Origin: Prevotella sp. | GTDB taxonomy: Bacteria > Bacteroidota > Bacteroidia > Bacteroidales > Bacteroidaceae | Direction: 5' to 3' | DNA: 59,150 bases | Assembly (NCBI GenBank): GCA_017430675.1 | Contig: JAFRMM010000079.1 | Coordinates: 1-59,150, forward strand | Shown: positions 35,052 through 42,619 of the stretch, piece by piece | Position numbering within the stretch: position 1 is the stretch's first letter | How the letters are laid out: every line of letters begins with the position of its first letter | Made by a program: the position numbers and the translations under genes | Notes under the pieces: generated by a model | What the model saw: the letters and a program-made list of their open reading frames with translations, nothing else | The model's database searches: none | Told to the model about the DNA's origin: nothing

Positions 35052-35504
35052 TCAGTTGATGGCGTCGATTTCAGTCTCTGCTATACTCATCACTGCCGTC
35101 ACGATGGTCTCGTCGCCCACCTTTACCGTGGCATTCACCATCGTCACGGCCCCCACCTCCTGGATCACCTCGATGGTGGTGGTGAGCACCTCTCCCTCAC
35201 GGGCGGGACGTACGATCCCCAGCCGTTTGATGGCACCGATGAATCCCAGTTTCACACTTTCCTTGCAGATATAGGAGTTGATGTATCCCATACGAGCCGC
35301 ACAGGTCTGTGCGATGTTCTCCACCAGGGCGCAGGAGTTGAGCATACCATCCTCCTCCATGAAGATGTTATCCTTCCTCACTGCGAAACTGGCCGTCGTC
35401 ACCACCTGGTCGTAGTGGGTCAGGCGGTCTATCATCACAAACGGCGGTCGCTGCGGCAGCAGCGTCAGCACGTCAATCTTCTTAACTTCACTGTCCTGTA
35501 TCAT
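35052..35504 (-). CDS. Hotdog dehydratase-like protein (ApeP/COG4706-like), TU1 copy
   Basis: 150 residues from MIQDSEVKKID; an ATG at 35519 is also possible. LTLLPQRPPFVMIDRL and CALVENIAQTCAARMGYIN match the paralogue at 29464-29895 closely, including the helix Glu and the lack of the FabZ His loop. Both copies sit beside their own ACP and ketosynthase sets, supporting duplicated modules. It overlaps the upstream acyltransferase by 17 nt. Confidence 0.8.
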   Translation of the reverse strand: MIQDSEVKKIDVLTLLPQRPPFVMIDRLTHYDQVVTTASFAVRKDNIFMEEDGMLNSCALVENIAQTCAARMGYINSYICKESVKLGFIGAIKRLGIVRPAREGEVLTTTIEVIQEVGAVTMVNATVKVGDETIVTAVMSIAETEIDAIN

Positions 35505-36402
35505 GATTCCAAAACTCATAATAGTTAAACCACTGTTCGGGGTACTGTCCCAGAATGGCCTCTATCTCACTGGCGAACTGCTGGGCGAGATTGGCCGCCT
35601 GCTCTCTGCGGTTGGCAAACTGACGGTCGTCGGCCTGTATGCGCCTGATATACACCTGATAGCGGTAGGCCGACTCCTTCATGACGAAGGTGGCAATGGT
35701 CGGCACGCCCCGCTGCAGGGCCATCATATACGGTCCGAGGGGGAAACGGGCACGACTGCCCATGAAGTCGCACTCCACATAGCGTGGCGAACCGAAGATA
35801 CGGTCACCTGGGATGCTCACGATCTCTCCGTTGGCCAACGCATTGTTTATCAGGAAGATATGCGACATATCCTCACCAACAGGGATCATGTGGATATTGT
35901 TCTCCGACAACACCCTGTTGCGGTTCTCCATCACGTCCTTGGCCTCCCCCGGGAACACCAGCGCATTATAGCGCTTCTCCGTGGCCTTGAAGGTATAGCC
36001 GGCCACCTCATAGTTGCCCACATGACAACTCAGGATGATAAAGCCCGACTCCCCATGGCACAACTCCAGGTACTTGTCATAGCCTTCGAGTTCAAACTGG
36101 AACTCCCTCCCCGCGAAGACGGCAAAGCGGTCCAGGATGACCTGTCCGAAGCGGTAGTGGTTCAGATAGACGTAGCGGAACGACTTCCACACCCCGTAAC
36201 CCTGACGCTGGCGGAAATAGTGGTACATCGTGATGTACCCCTTGTGGGCGAACAGCATATAGAACGGGATGACGAAGACGGCCATGCCTGCATAGACAAG
36301 CCGGAGGTTTATATAGCGGAATGCCCAGATGAGCACCCTGTGCATCCAGGTCATCCCGCCGGTATTACCGCGCCATTCGCCATGTTCCAACTGTTCTGCC
36401 AT
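35488..36402 (-). CDS. Lauroyl/myristoyl acyltransferase-like (LpxL/HtrB family) protein, TU1 copy
   Basis: 304 residues. FIILSCHVGNYEVAGYTFKATEKRYNALVFPGEAKDV contains the HX4E active-site block (H-VGNY-E). GEIVSIPGDRIFGSPRYVECDFMGSRARFPLGPYMMALQRG matches the later acceptor/donor region of the LpxL family. It is a paralogue of the protein at 30181-31065 and probably acylates the product or its lipid anchor. It starts 9 nt after the methyltransferase gene stop. Confidence 0.85.
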   Translation of the reverse strand: MAEQLEHGEWRGNTGGMTWMHRVLIWAFRYINLRLVYAGMAVFVIPFYMLFAHKGYITMYHYFRQRQGYGVWKSFRYVYLNHYRFGQVILDRFAVFAGREFQFELEGYDKYLELCHGESGFIILSCHVGNYEVAGYTFKATEKRYNALVFPGEAKDVMENRNRVLSENNIHMIPVGEDMSHIFLINNALANGEIVSIPGDRIFGSPRYVECDFMGSRARFPLGPYMMALQRGVPTIATFVMKESAYRYQVYIRRIQADDRQFANRREQAANLAQQFASEIEAILGQYPEQWFNYYEFWNHDTGQ

Positions 36403-36411
36403 TCCCTTATC

Positions 36412-37521
36412 CTAATTTTTATCCTCTTTTACCTTACATACGATGATGGAATGCCCCTGGCCCAGATGGTCGTGGATGGTCTCCACCTCCAGCCCGGCCT
36501 GACGGATCAGGCGCACCAGGTCGTCCGAGTTGTACATCTTACTGTTGCCATTGGCCATTGCCGTGAAGTACAGGCTGGTCATCGTCAGACAGAAGGCGGC
36601 GGGCTCGAAGCGCTGACGGTCCCAGAGCGTCTCCATGATATAGACACGGCTCTCCGAGTCCATGATCTTCGCGGCCCGCTCCAGGATGCTCTGGATCTCA
36701 TCCTCACCAAAGCAGTCGAGGAACTGACTCATCCAGATGGCATCATAGTGCTTGTTTGTTGGAAACGGGTTGTTGCGGTTCAGCAGGTCGGTGGGATAGG
36801 CATCGATGCGCTCTGCACCGGGTTTGCCAGCCGTCTGCCGTCTCATCATCTCCACCTGCTGGGGCAGATCCATGACCGTGACGCACACATCCTTGTCGTA
36901 GCCCACGCACTGCAGGGCCCAGCGGCCTGTATTGCCGCCCACGTCGAGCAGCGTCTTGGGCTTATAGCCGAACACCACCTCCAGCGCCTGCTGGAACGAA
37001 CTGTCGCTGTAGAAGTGATCGAAGGCGAACCAACTCTTCTGCACCTGCTCGGGCAGCGAGGAGAGTCCCTCGTAGATCGTGGGCCAGTCGCCGAAGTGCC
37101 TCAGTCCCGCGGGCTTGCCTTCCCTCAGGGCCTCCTCCAGATGGAACCACCCTTCGTAGTTCACGTCGTGGTTGAAGTCAAGGTTCACTCGCGTGGCAGG
37201 GTCATTGATGAGGAACCAGCCCGTCTTGGACAGTTCGAAGCGCTCGCTGTCCTTATCCACGATCACCGTACCGATGCAGAGCGATGCCTCCATCAGCACC
37301 TTCACGGCATAGACCGACAGTCCTGTCTTCTCCGCCACCTCGGCGATGGTCATGCCTTGGTCGCTGTCGCGGAGCATGTCGAGGATGCCGAACTTCAGCA
37401 TCAGCCTCGATGCCTGAAACACGATGGGTCCCCAGGCGATCCACTCTGCCCTGGCCTGGGCCTCACGGGCCGACAAATGCTCTTTCGTGTAGGTCTTCTC
37501 TAATATGGGAGATAAATTCAT
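36412..37521 (-). CDS. SAM-dependent O-methyltransferase
   Basis: 369 residues from MNLSPILEKTY at 37521. A longer frame starts at 37614, but the predicted promoter (37572-37603) lies inside it, so the shorter start is preferred. A winged-helix dimerisation domain (about residues 30-105, FGILDMLRDSDQGMTIAEVAEKTGLS) precedes a Rossmann SAM-binding domain with LLDVGGNTGRWALQ (motif I). This is the COMT-like O-methyltransferase class, expected to methylate a phenolic or ring hydroxyl of the aryl polyene head or resorcinol. First gene of TU1. Confidence 0.87.
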   Translation of the reverse strand: MNLSPILEKTYTKEHLSAREAQARAEWIAWGPIVFQASRLMLKFGILDMLRDSDQGMTIAEVAEKTGLSVYAVKVLMEASLCIGTVIVDKDSERFELSKTGWFLINDPATRVNLDFNHDVNYEGWFHLEEALREGKPAGLRHFGDWPTIYEGLSSLPEQVQKSWFAFDHFYSDSSFQQALEVVFGYKPKTLLDVGGNTGRWALQCVGYDKDVCVTVMDLPQQVEMMRRQTAGKPGAERIDAYPTDLLNRNNPFPTNKHYDAIWMSQFLDCFGEDEIQSILERAAKIMDSESRVYIMETLWDRQRFEPAAFCLTMTSLYFTAMANGNSKMYNSDDLVRLIRQAGLEVETIHDHLGQGHSIIVCKVKEDKN

Positions 37522-37571
37522 AATGCAATCCAAATTCACTGGCGCAACGTCACGCGCGCACATTTGGGGCG

Positions 37572-37603
37572 CAAAGGTACACAAATTTCCCCACCTGTGC
37601 AAA
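37572..37603 (-). promoter_or_regulatory. Promoter of the aryl polyene/resorcinol cluster
   Basis: Minus-strand TTTG (37600-37603), 20-nt spacer, TACCTTTG (37572-37579): a full match to the Bacteroidetes promoter. Transcription should start near 37565, about 45 nt before the methyltransferase ATG at 37521. It decides that start and marks the head of the 25-kb cluster. Confidence 0.85.
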
Positions 37604-37700
37604 AAAAAACACAAAAAAGCGCAAAAAATGGTCTATAATTCTCACGGAGGTGGTAAACGTCAGCAGATCATGCTTCTTGAATATGTTATTAAAAATGAAT
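37604..37700. other. Intergenic stretch between cluster promoter and inverted-repeat element
   Basis: About 100 bp, A-rich at its left end (runs of A around AAAAAAAAAC and CAAAAAA). A short plus-strand frame (37628-37702, 24 codons) contains GGGKRQQIMLLEYVIKNE and ends at the edge of the inverted-repeat element, but nothing identifies it as a gene. No other feature seen. Confidence 0.5.
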
Positions 37701-38123
37701 AAAACTGCGCCGTCTGCGCCGTCATATAGGTAACTTGCTGATTGTCAAGAAGTAAATGACGGCTATGTATGCCCAAAACCGCGCCGATACCCCGCCGATA
37801 CCACGCCGTCAAAAATACCCTAAGTTTTGCTCAAATAAACTGAAATCTAGAGATATGAAGTGGTTCCGTAGCATCATATAGTAGTGCCTTACGACACTAC
37901 GGTGCCACCCTACGGTTAAATTCTCTCGAGAATTCATCCAAGCAGTGGCACTATAGCGAAGGATAGTGGCACTATAGCGGAGAGGGATAGTCCCTCCGAC
38001 TCGTATTGATTATGACGGCGGGGTATCGGCTAGGTATCGGCGCGGTTTTGGGCATACATAGCCGTCTTTTACTTCTTGACAATCAGCAAGTTACCTATAT
38101 GACGGCGCAGACGGCGCAGTTTT
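37701..38123. repeat. 423-bp element with 110-bp terminal inverted repeats (MITE-like)
   Basis: Arms 37701-37810 and 38014-38123 are reverse complements with about four mismatches in 110 nt. The outer ends carry AAAACTGCGCCGTC with a tandem 9-bp repeat (TGCGCCGTC twice). The 203-bp core has no open frame of note but contains a 7-bp hairpin (AATTCTC/GAGAATT, 37919-37934), a second (GAGGGA/TCCCTC, 37982-37996), a third (GTAGTG/CACTAC, about 37881-37900) and a 15-bp direct repeat AGTGGCACTATAGCG at 37944 and 37965. No transposase, no clear target duplication. RNA from either strand would fold into a very long hairpin followed by T-rich sequence. Confidence 0.85.
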
Positions 38124-38151
38124 TGTATTATCTATATGCCTTTTTGACTCT

Positions 38152-38883
38152 CTAGAGTCGGAGGCGGCGCCAGAGCCAGCGGGGGATCCTGCGCCAGAGA
38201 GCCGTCAGCAGACGCCATCTCCAGTCGATGACACAGACATGCTTCTGTTGATTGACGGCTTTCACGATGGCCTTTGCCACAGGTTCGGGCTTCATCAGCA
38301 TCGGATAATGATGTGTACCTGACAGCAGGTCGGTATCCACGAAGCCCGGACGGATGTCAGTAAATTTGATATTAAGACCTCGTTGGTTGGCCTGTTGCTC
38401 CAGAGCCTGCAGATACACATTCTGCAGGGCCTTCGTGGCGGAATAGGAAGGAGACGGACCCAGTCCTTTCGTACCTGCTATCGAGGATATGGCGGCTATA
38501 TGACCTCCCCCATGGGCAGCGAAATAGCGATAGGCCTCCCCTATCATCCGTGTAAAGCCCAGGGCATTGGTACGGACGGTACTCAGTTCGATGTCCTCTG
38601 TCAGTTCATGGTTCTGACGGCCAATCCCAGCGGCATAGAAGAAAAGATCCATGCCACCGATCCGTTTGATGAGCAGGTTCAGGTTCTCCACGGCATTACT
38701 GGCTGTCACATCGATCTTGGCCACCTTTACCCTATCCTCGTGGGCATGCATCATGGGCAGCAGCAGACCTTCACGACGGGCGGCCAGACCAACCGTCCAA
38801 CCATCCTCTATCAACAACCGCGCCACCTCATGGCCAATGCCAGAAGAAGCGCCAATCACAATGGCCTTTTTCATATCATTCAT
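38152..38883 (-). CDS. Short-chain dehydrogenase/reductase
   Basis: 243 residues of the classical SDR family: KKAIVIGASSGIGHEVARLL (TGxxxGIG-type cofactor loop), FFYAAGIGRQ (NAG-like), catalytic Ser in AAISSIAGTKG, and YSATK (Tyr and Lys). The C-terminus is unusually basic and Trp-rich (WRRIPRWLWRRLRL), which may associate with membrane. It could be the 3-oxoacyl reductase missing from the polyene cluster, but it lies upstream of the cluster promoter and the inverted-repeat element, in the preceding operon. Its start overlaps the lipoprotein gene stop (TGATG). Confidence 0.88.
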   Translation of the reverse strand: MNDMKKAIVIGASSGIGHEVARLLIEDGWTVGLAARREGLLLPMMHAHEDRVKVAKIDVTASNAVENLNLLIKRIGGMDLFFYAAGIGRQNHELTEDIELSTVRTNALGFTRMIGEAYRYFAAHGGGHIAAISSIAGTKGLGPSPSYSATKALQNVYLQALEQQANQRGLNIKFTDIRPGFVDTDLLSGTHHYPMLMKPEPVAKAIVKAVNQQKHVCVIDWRWRLLTALWRRIPRWLWRRLRL

Positions 38884-39836
38884 CAGTTTTGTTGATTATT
38901 TTCATCAGTAAACCGTCTGATGGCAAACACATAGTAGGCGATCAATAACGGATAGCCTATATAGTATAAGGTGGTGATGCTGAACACCACGTAGCAGACG
39001 GCACAGATGGCAGCCAGACCGCCAAGGTAGAGCACGGCCCCACCCACGGGCAGGTGACGGGTGACATCATCGACAGTGGCGATGGCCACGATGATGATGG
39101 CCCAGACGGATGTGACGAACAGACCCAGCCAGAAGGGCAGCACAAAGGGGTTCATCGACGGGTGGTAGTAGAAATGTCGCCAGGTCTCCGCACCAAACAG
39201 TTGGATGGAACTGTAGAGCACGGCCGAGGAGGCCACCAGCAGGCACAGGGCCGTGGGGTAGAACGAGGGGATATCGTTGAAGTGTACGATCTTCGCCCCC
39301 CTTCGCAACAGACGGCGCAACCCGTAGGCTGCGACGATCACGACGCAGAATGCGAGGAAGATCAGCAGGTGGGCATCTGAGAAGAAGTCGATGAACTGAC
39401 TGATGGGATCGTCAGGGGAGACCTGCGCCAGCAGTTCGCTCTCGTGGATCCAGCCGAAGGTCAGTTGGTCGCGCGCCACCTTCACCCACACAGAGTCGAT
39501 CGTATCGGTGGGCAACGTCGCGATGTCGGCCACCACAATCCGCTCATGCTTGTAGAGCGTGATGGAGTCCTTCTGCTGCTCCCCCACCTCAGACTGCATC
39601 TCCACGGATACCACATCAGGCACGGCCATCGCCTCAGGCTCCTGGGCCACGACCACGAGCGAGTCGCCCGTCACCACAAAATTGTAGTTCTGCGTATAGT
39701 GGTGGGTGGTATAGAAGGAGATGGAGTCGAGTTGCTGCTTCGTAAGATCCCAGGCATCAGGCGTAAGGGGACCCTTGTTGTAACAGGATGCCAACAGCAA
39801 ACAACAGACAACAAACAATAACCGGAACTTCTTCAT
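38883..39836 (-). CDS. Lipoprotein with C-terminal membrane helices, unknown function
   Basis: 317 residues from the ATG at 39836; a GTG two codons upstream is possible. A lipoprotein signal ends at LLLASC-YNKG. A periplasmic region follows (about 20-150) with SH3-like features (VWVKVARDQLTFGWIHESELLA), then about five hydrophobic helices (IFLAFCVVIVAAYGL; TALCLLVASSAVLY; FVLPFWLGLFVTSVWAIIIVAIA; AVLYLGGLAAICAVCYVVFS; YIGYPLLIAYYVFAI). A lipobox followed by a polytopic domain is uncommon. No family recognised. It lies 17 nt after the U32 gene stop. Confidence 0.75.
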   Translation of the reverse strand: MKKFRLLFVVCCLLLASCYNKGPLTPDAWDLTKQQLDSISFYTTHHYTQNYNFVVTGDSLVVVAQEPEAMAVPDVVSVEMQSEVGEQQKDSITLYKHERIVVADIATLPTDTIDSVWVKVARDQLTFGWIHESELLAQVSPDDPISQFIDFFSDAHLLIFLAFCVVIVAAYGLRRLLRRGAKIVHFNDIPSFYPTALCLLVASSAVLYSSIQLFGAETWRHFYYHPSMNPFVLPFWLGLFVTSVWAIIIVAIATVDDVTRHLPVGGAVLYLGGLAAICAVCYVVFSITTLYYIGYPLLIAYYVFAIRRFTDENNQQN

Positions 39837-39853
39837 CGTCACAATTAGTTATT

Positions 39854-41680
39854 CTAGCGGTTACCGGTCATTGGAAAAACGTTCATCTGACAATGACTGC
39901 AATCGAACTCGAGACGAAAACGACGACCATCGCCCAAGACAAGAGAGAGGGGCTCACGCCACTGAGGACGCTTGCCACCATGCTTCACACAATAGCCCAG
40001 ACTGTAACGGATACAGTGACGACACTGCATGACAGGTCCCTCCCCACCCTTCAACTCATAGGCCGAGACCTCCTTGGCTCCATAGAATGCCTGCGAGAGA
40101 CGATTGGAGATATTATATAGGTAGGGATAAGGGTAGCCAGGATGGCTAGATGTCCTGGATATCCTAGTTGTCCTAGGGAATCTAGGATGTCTAGGATATC
40201 CTATATATCCAGCCATCTTCTCCACCAGACTGCGACGCAGTTCGGAGAGTTGGCTGTTAGGGATAAAAAAGTCGAAATCCTCAGGGATATCAAGTTGGGA
40301 GCACTCATAGACCGTATCTCCCAGTCGCGTGAGTTGGCGGACGAGGTTGTCATGGGGCGGTTTCTGGGCTTTCTGATGCGCCAACGGCAGAAACACAGTG
40401 GTCAGCCGACCACTCATATCAGCAGACAACTCAAAACCTCCTTCGACAGCCCTTAGGGAGAGACCAACAGGAATCCTGCGACGTGCAGACTGGCCTGAGA
40501 GAAGCCGCTCAAACTCCTGGTCATTATTCCGATACAGGCGGAGGCCAGGACGAAGACCTGAGGGCATCTTATAGGGGAAGATACGGTTGCCCTCCACACG
40601 GTTGGCACGGAAGCCCACGAACCCCCTTTCGTCATTCTGGAAACAGAGACCGTCACCATTGGCAAAACGCGCCACACCAGCCACGTTGAACGAGTCGCCA
40701 CGGATCTCCTTCACCGTGCCCACGTACTCACCTATCGCCTTAGGGGTGTCGAAAGAGGCAATATCAGGCTGACGGCCATGAAGGAAGTAGGAAGTGTAGC
40801 CGCGGTTGAACGTACGGTTCAGGTCGGGGGTAAACGTATAGTCGCAATGTCCAAGTGAGGCACGGCAGTATCTCTCAGGATACTGGCGGATGATGGCGTC
40901 GAGCCGCTGACTATAGGCGGCTGTCACATTCTTCACGTAGGCAGCATCCTTGAGTCGTCCTTCAATCTTGAAGGAGGTGGCACCAGCCTCAATGAGTTCC
41001 AGCAGATGGTCGCTCTGGTTCATATCCTTCAGGGAGAGCAGATAGCGCTCGTGTTCTATCTCCTTCCCGTCAGCATCTTCCAAAGAAAACTTCATCCTAC
41101 AGAACTGGGCACATTCCCCACGGTTGGCACTGCGACGGAAACAATGCTGGGAGGCATAGCAGTGTCCTGAGTAACTGACGCACAGGGCACCATGGACAAA
41201 CACCTCCAGGTCCATCTCAGGCACCTCGGCATGGATCCTGGCAATCTCCCCGACGGAGAGTTCACGCGCCAGGACAGCACGGACAAAGCCGAGATCGCGC
41301 AGCCAGCGCACCTTCTCTGGTGTGCGGTTATCGGTCTGCGTAGAGGCATGGAGTGACAAAGAGGTTTCCTGGGCAAGTTCAAGGACGGCCATATCCTGTA
41401 CAAGTATGGAATCCACACCAGCGGCCTCCAGTTCATGGAGCAACTGCCGTGTGGTCTCCAGTTCGTCGTCATATAGGATGGTATTGACCGTGACATAGAC
41501 CTTCACCCCGAAGGGATGGGCATAGTCGCAAAGACGGCGGATATCGTCGATACTGTTTCCCGCAGCAGCACGGGCCCCAAAACGAGGAGCACCGATATAG
41601 ACGGCATCAGCACCATGGTCGATGGCAGCGATGCCACATTCCAGATTCTTCGCAGGGGCTAACAGTTCTAACGGGGTCAA
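39854..41680 (-). CDS. U32 family peptidase/RNA hydroxylase-like protein
   Basis: 608 residues. The U32 signature is clear in MDLEVFVHGALCVSYSGHCYAS and the Cys cluster CFRRSANRGECAQFCR; LLAPAKNLECGIAAIDHGADAVYIG is the family N-terminus. Several U32 proteins are now known as RlhA/TrhP-type tRNA or rRNA hydroxylation factors, a better guess than protease. A C-terminal DUF3656-like half is present. Residues about 492-517 are an in-frame low-complexity insert (GYPRHPRFPRTTRISRTSSHPGY) encoded by a cluster of TCCTAG/CTAGG motifs. Spaced 9 nt from metA. Confidence 0.88.
   Translation of the reverse strand: MTPLELLAPAKNLECGIAAIDHGADAVYIGAPRFGARAAAGNSIDDIRRLCDYAHPFGVKVYVTVNTILYDDELETTRQLLHELEAAGVDSILVQDMAVLELAQETSLSLHASTQTDNRTPEKVRWLRDLGFVRAVLARELSVGEIARIHAEVPEMDLEVFVHGALCVSYSGHCYASQHCFRRSANRGECAQFCRMKFSLEDADGKEIEHERYLLSLKDMNQSDHLLELIEAGATSFKIEGRLKDAAYVKNVTAAYSQRLDAIIRQYPERYCRASLGHCDYTFTPDLNRTFNRGYTSYFLHGRQPDIASFDTPKAIGEYVGTVKEIRGDSFNVAGVARFANGDGLCFQNDERGFVGFRANRVEGNRIFPYKMPSGLRPGLRLYRNNDQEFERLLSGQSARRRIPVGLSLRAVEGGFELSADMSGRLTTVFLPLAHQKAQKPPHDNLVRQLTRLGDTVYECSQLDIPEDFDFFIPNSQLSELRRSLVEKMAGYIGYPRHPRFPRTTRISRTSSHPGYPYPYLYNISNRLSQAFYGAKEVSAYELKGGEGPVMQCRHCIRYSLGYCVKHGGKRPQWREPLSLVLGDGRRFRLEFDCSHCQMNVFPMTGNR
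40131..40205. repeat. CTAGG/TCCTAG motif cluster inside the U32 gene
   Basis: About 75 bp with many copies of short words such as ATCCTAG, TGTCCTAG, TCTAGGAT and ATATCC on both strands. It stays in frame and adds a Pro/Arg/Ser-rich linker. A similar cluster occurs in the ABC-F gene at 53588-53648. Confidence 0.65.
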
Positions 41681-41689
41681 GGCTGAAGA

Positions 41690-42607
41690 CTACTTAATGT
41701 CGTCGATGTTATACGGTGTCTCCTGATAGACGTAGTAGTTCACCCAGTTGGTGTAGAACAGGTTCGCGTGAGAGCGCCAAGTCACCATCGGAGGATTGTT
41801 GGGGTTATTGTTTCTGTAGTAGTTCAGCGGGGGAGCCACGTCTTTACGGATGTCCTTGTCGCGCTTGTACTCGTTGTCGAGCGTATTGGGCGCATATTCC
41901 AGATGTCCTGTGATAAAGAACTCCCGTCCGCCACGTGCCATGACGATACTCACGCCACTGTCTTCCGACTCAGCGATGAGCGTCAATTCCGGATTGGCGA
42001 GGATATCCTCACGACGGATCTCCGTATGACGGCTATGGGGCATCATGAACACATCGTCGAAGCCTCGGAAGATGGGAAGTCTGGGGTCAAGGGGGGTCTG
42101 CGGGAAGATGCCGAACATCTTCATCGACAAAGGATATTTGGGAACCCCATAGTAATAGTAGAGGCCAGCCTGGGCTGCCCAACATATATATAAGGTACTC
42201 GTGACGTGCGTGCGCGCCCAAGCGAAGATCTCCGTAATCTCGTTCCAGTAACTGACATCCTCATACTCCAACTGTTCCACTGGGGCACCAGTAATGATCA
42301 TGCCGTCGTACTTTTCCGTGCGCATCTCCGCGAAGTCGCGGTAGAACATCATCATGTGCTCTATCGGCGTGTTCTTCGGCGTGTGACTCTTCAGTTTCAT
42401 GAAACTGATCTCCAACTGCAGGGGGGTATTAGAGAGCAGACGGATCAAGTCTGTCTCCGTGGTTATCTTCAATGGCATCAGGTTCAGGATTGCGATGCGC
42501 AGCGGACGGATATCCTGGGTGGTGGCCCTGGAATTGTCCATCACAAAGATATTCTCATTTTTCAGGATGTCGATAGCAGGCAGCCTGTCGGGTAGTCTTA
42601 ATGGCAT
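41690..42607 (-). CDS. metAA: Homoserine O-acetyl/succinyltransferase (MetA family)
   Basis: 305 residues, full length for MetA. The catalytic Cys is in LYICWAAQAGLYYYYGVPK, with MPHSRHTEIRREDI later. It acylates homoserine in methionine synthesis. In the segment TGAPVEQLEYEDVSYW the position that is Gly in E. coli MetA and Glu in the Bacillus enzyme is Glu, which by known structure-function work favours acetyl-CoA over succinyl-CoA. It lies 12 nt after the PP2C gene stop and 9 nt before the U32 gene, without its own visible promoter. Confidence 0.92.
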   Translation of the reverse strand: MPLRLPDRLPAIDILKNENIFVMDNSRATTQDIRPLRIAILNLMPLKITTETDLIRLLSNTPLQLEISFMKLKSHTPKNTPIEHMMMFYRDFAEMRTEKYDGMIITGAPVEQLEYEDVSYWNEITEIFAWARTHVTSTLYICWAAQAGLYYYYGVPKYPLSMKMFGIFPQTPLDPRLPIFRGFDDVFMMPHSRHTEIRREDILANPELTLIAESEDSGVSIVMARGGREFFITGHLEYAPNTLDNEYKRDKDIRKDVAPPLNYYRNNNPNNPPMVTWRSHANLFYTNWVNYYVYQETPYNIDDIK

Positions 42608-42619
42608 GTTTAGTCTTTG

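Noticed and set aside
35503..37503. A 666-codon plus-strand open frame opposite the acyltransferase and methyltransferase genes
   Set aside because: It is antisense to two well-supported minus-strand genes, is rich in His/Arg/Leu as expected of a mirror frame of GC-rich coding DNA, and shows no domain.
37628..37702. A 24-codon plus-strand frame ending at the edge of the inverted-repeat element
   Set aside because: Too short and without recognisable similarity; it could be a gene remnant but nothing supports that.
37811..38013. Core of the inverted-repeat element as an invertible promoter
   Set aside because: No TTTG-N19-21-TAnnTTTG on either strand of the core, and a full promoter already lies outside it at 37572-37603. 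The arms are also far longer than usual inversion sites, so a MITE-like element is more likely.
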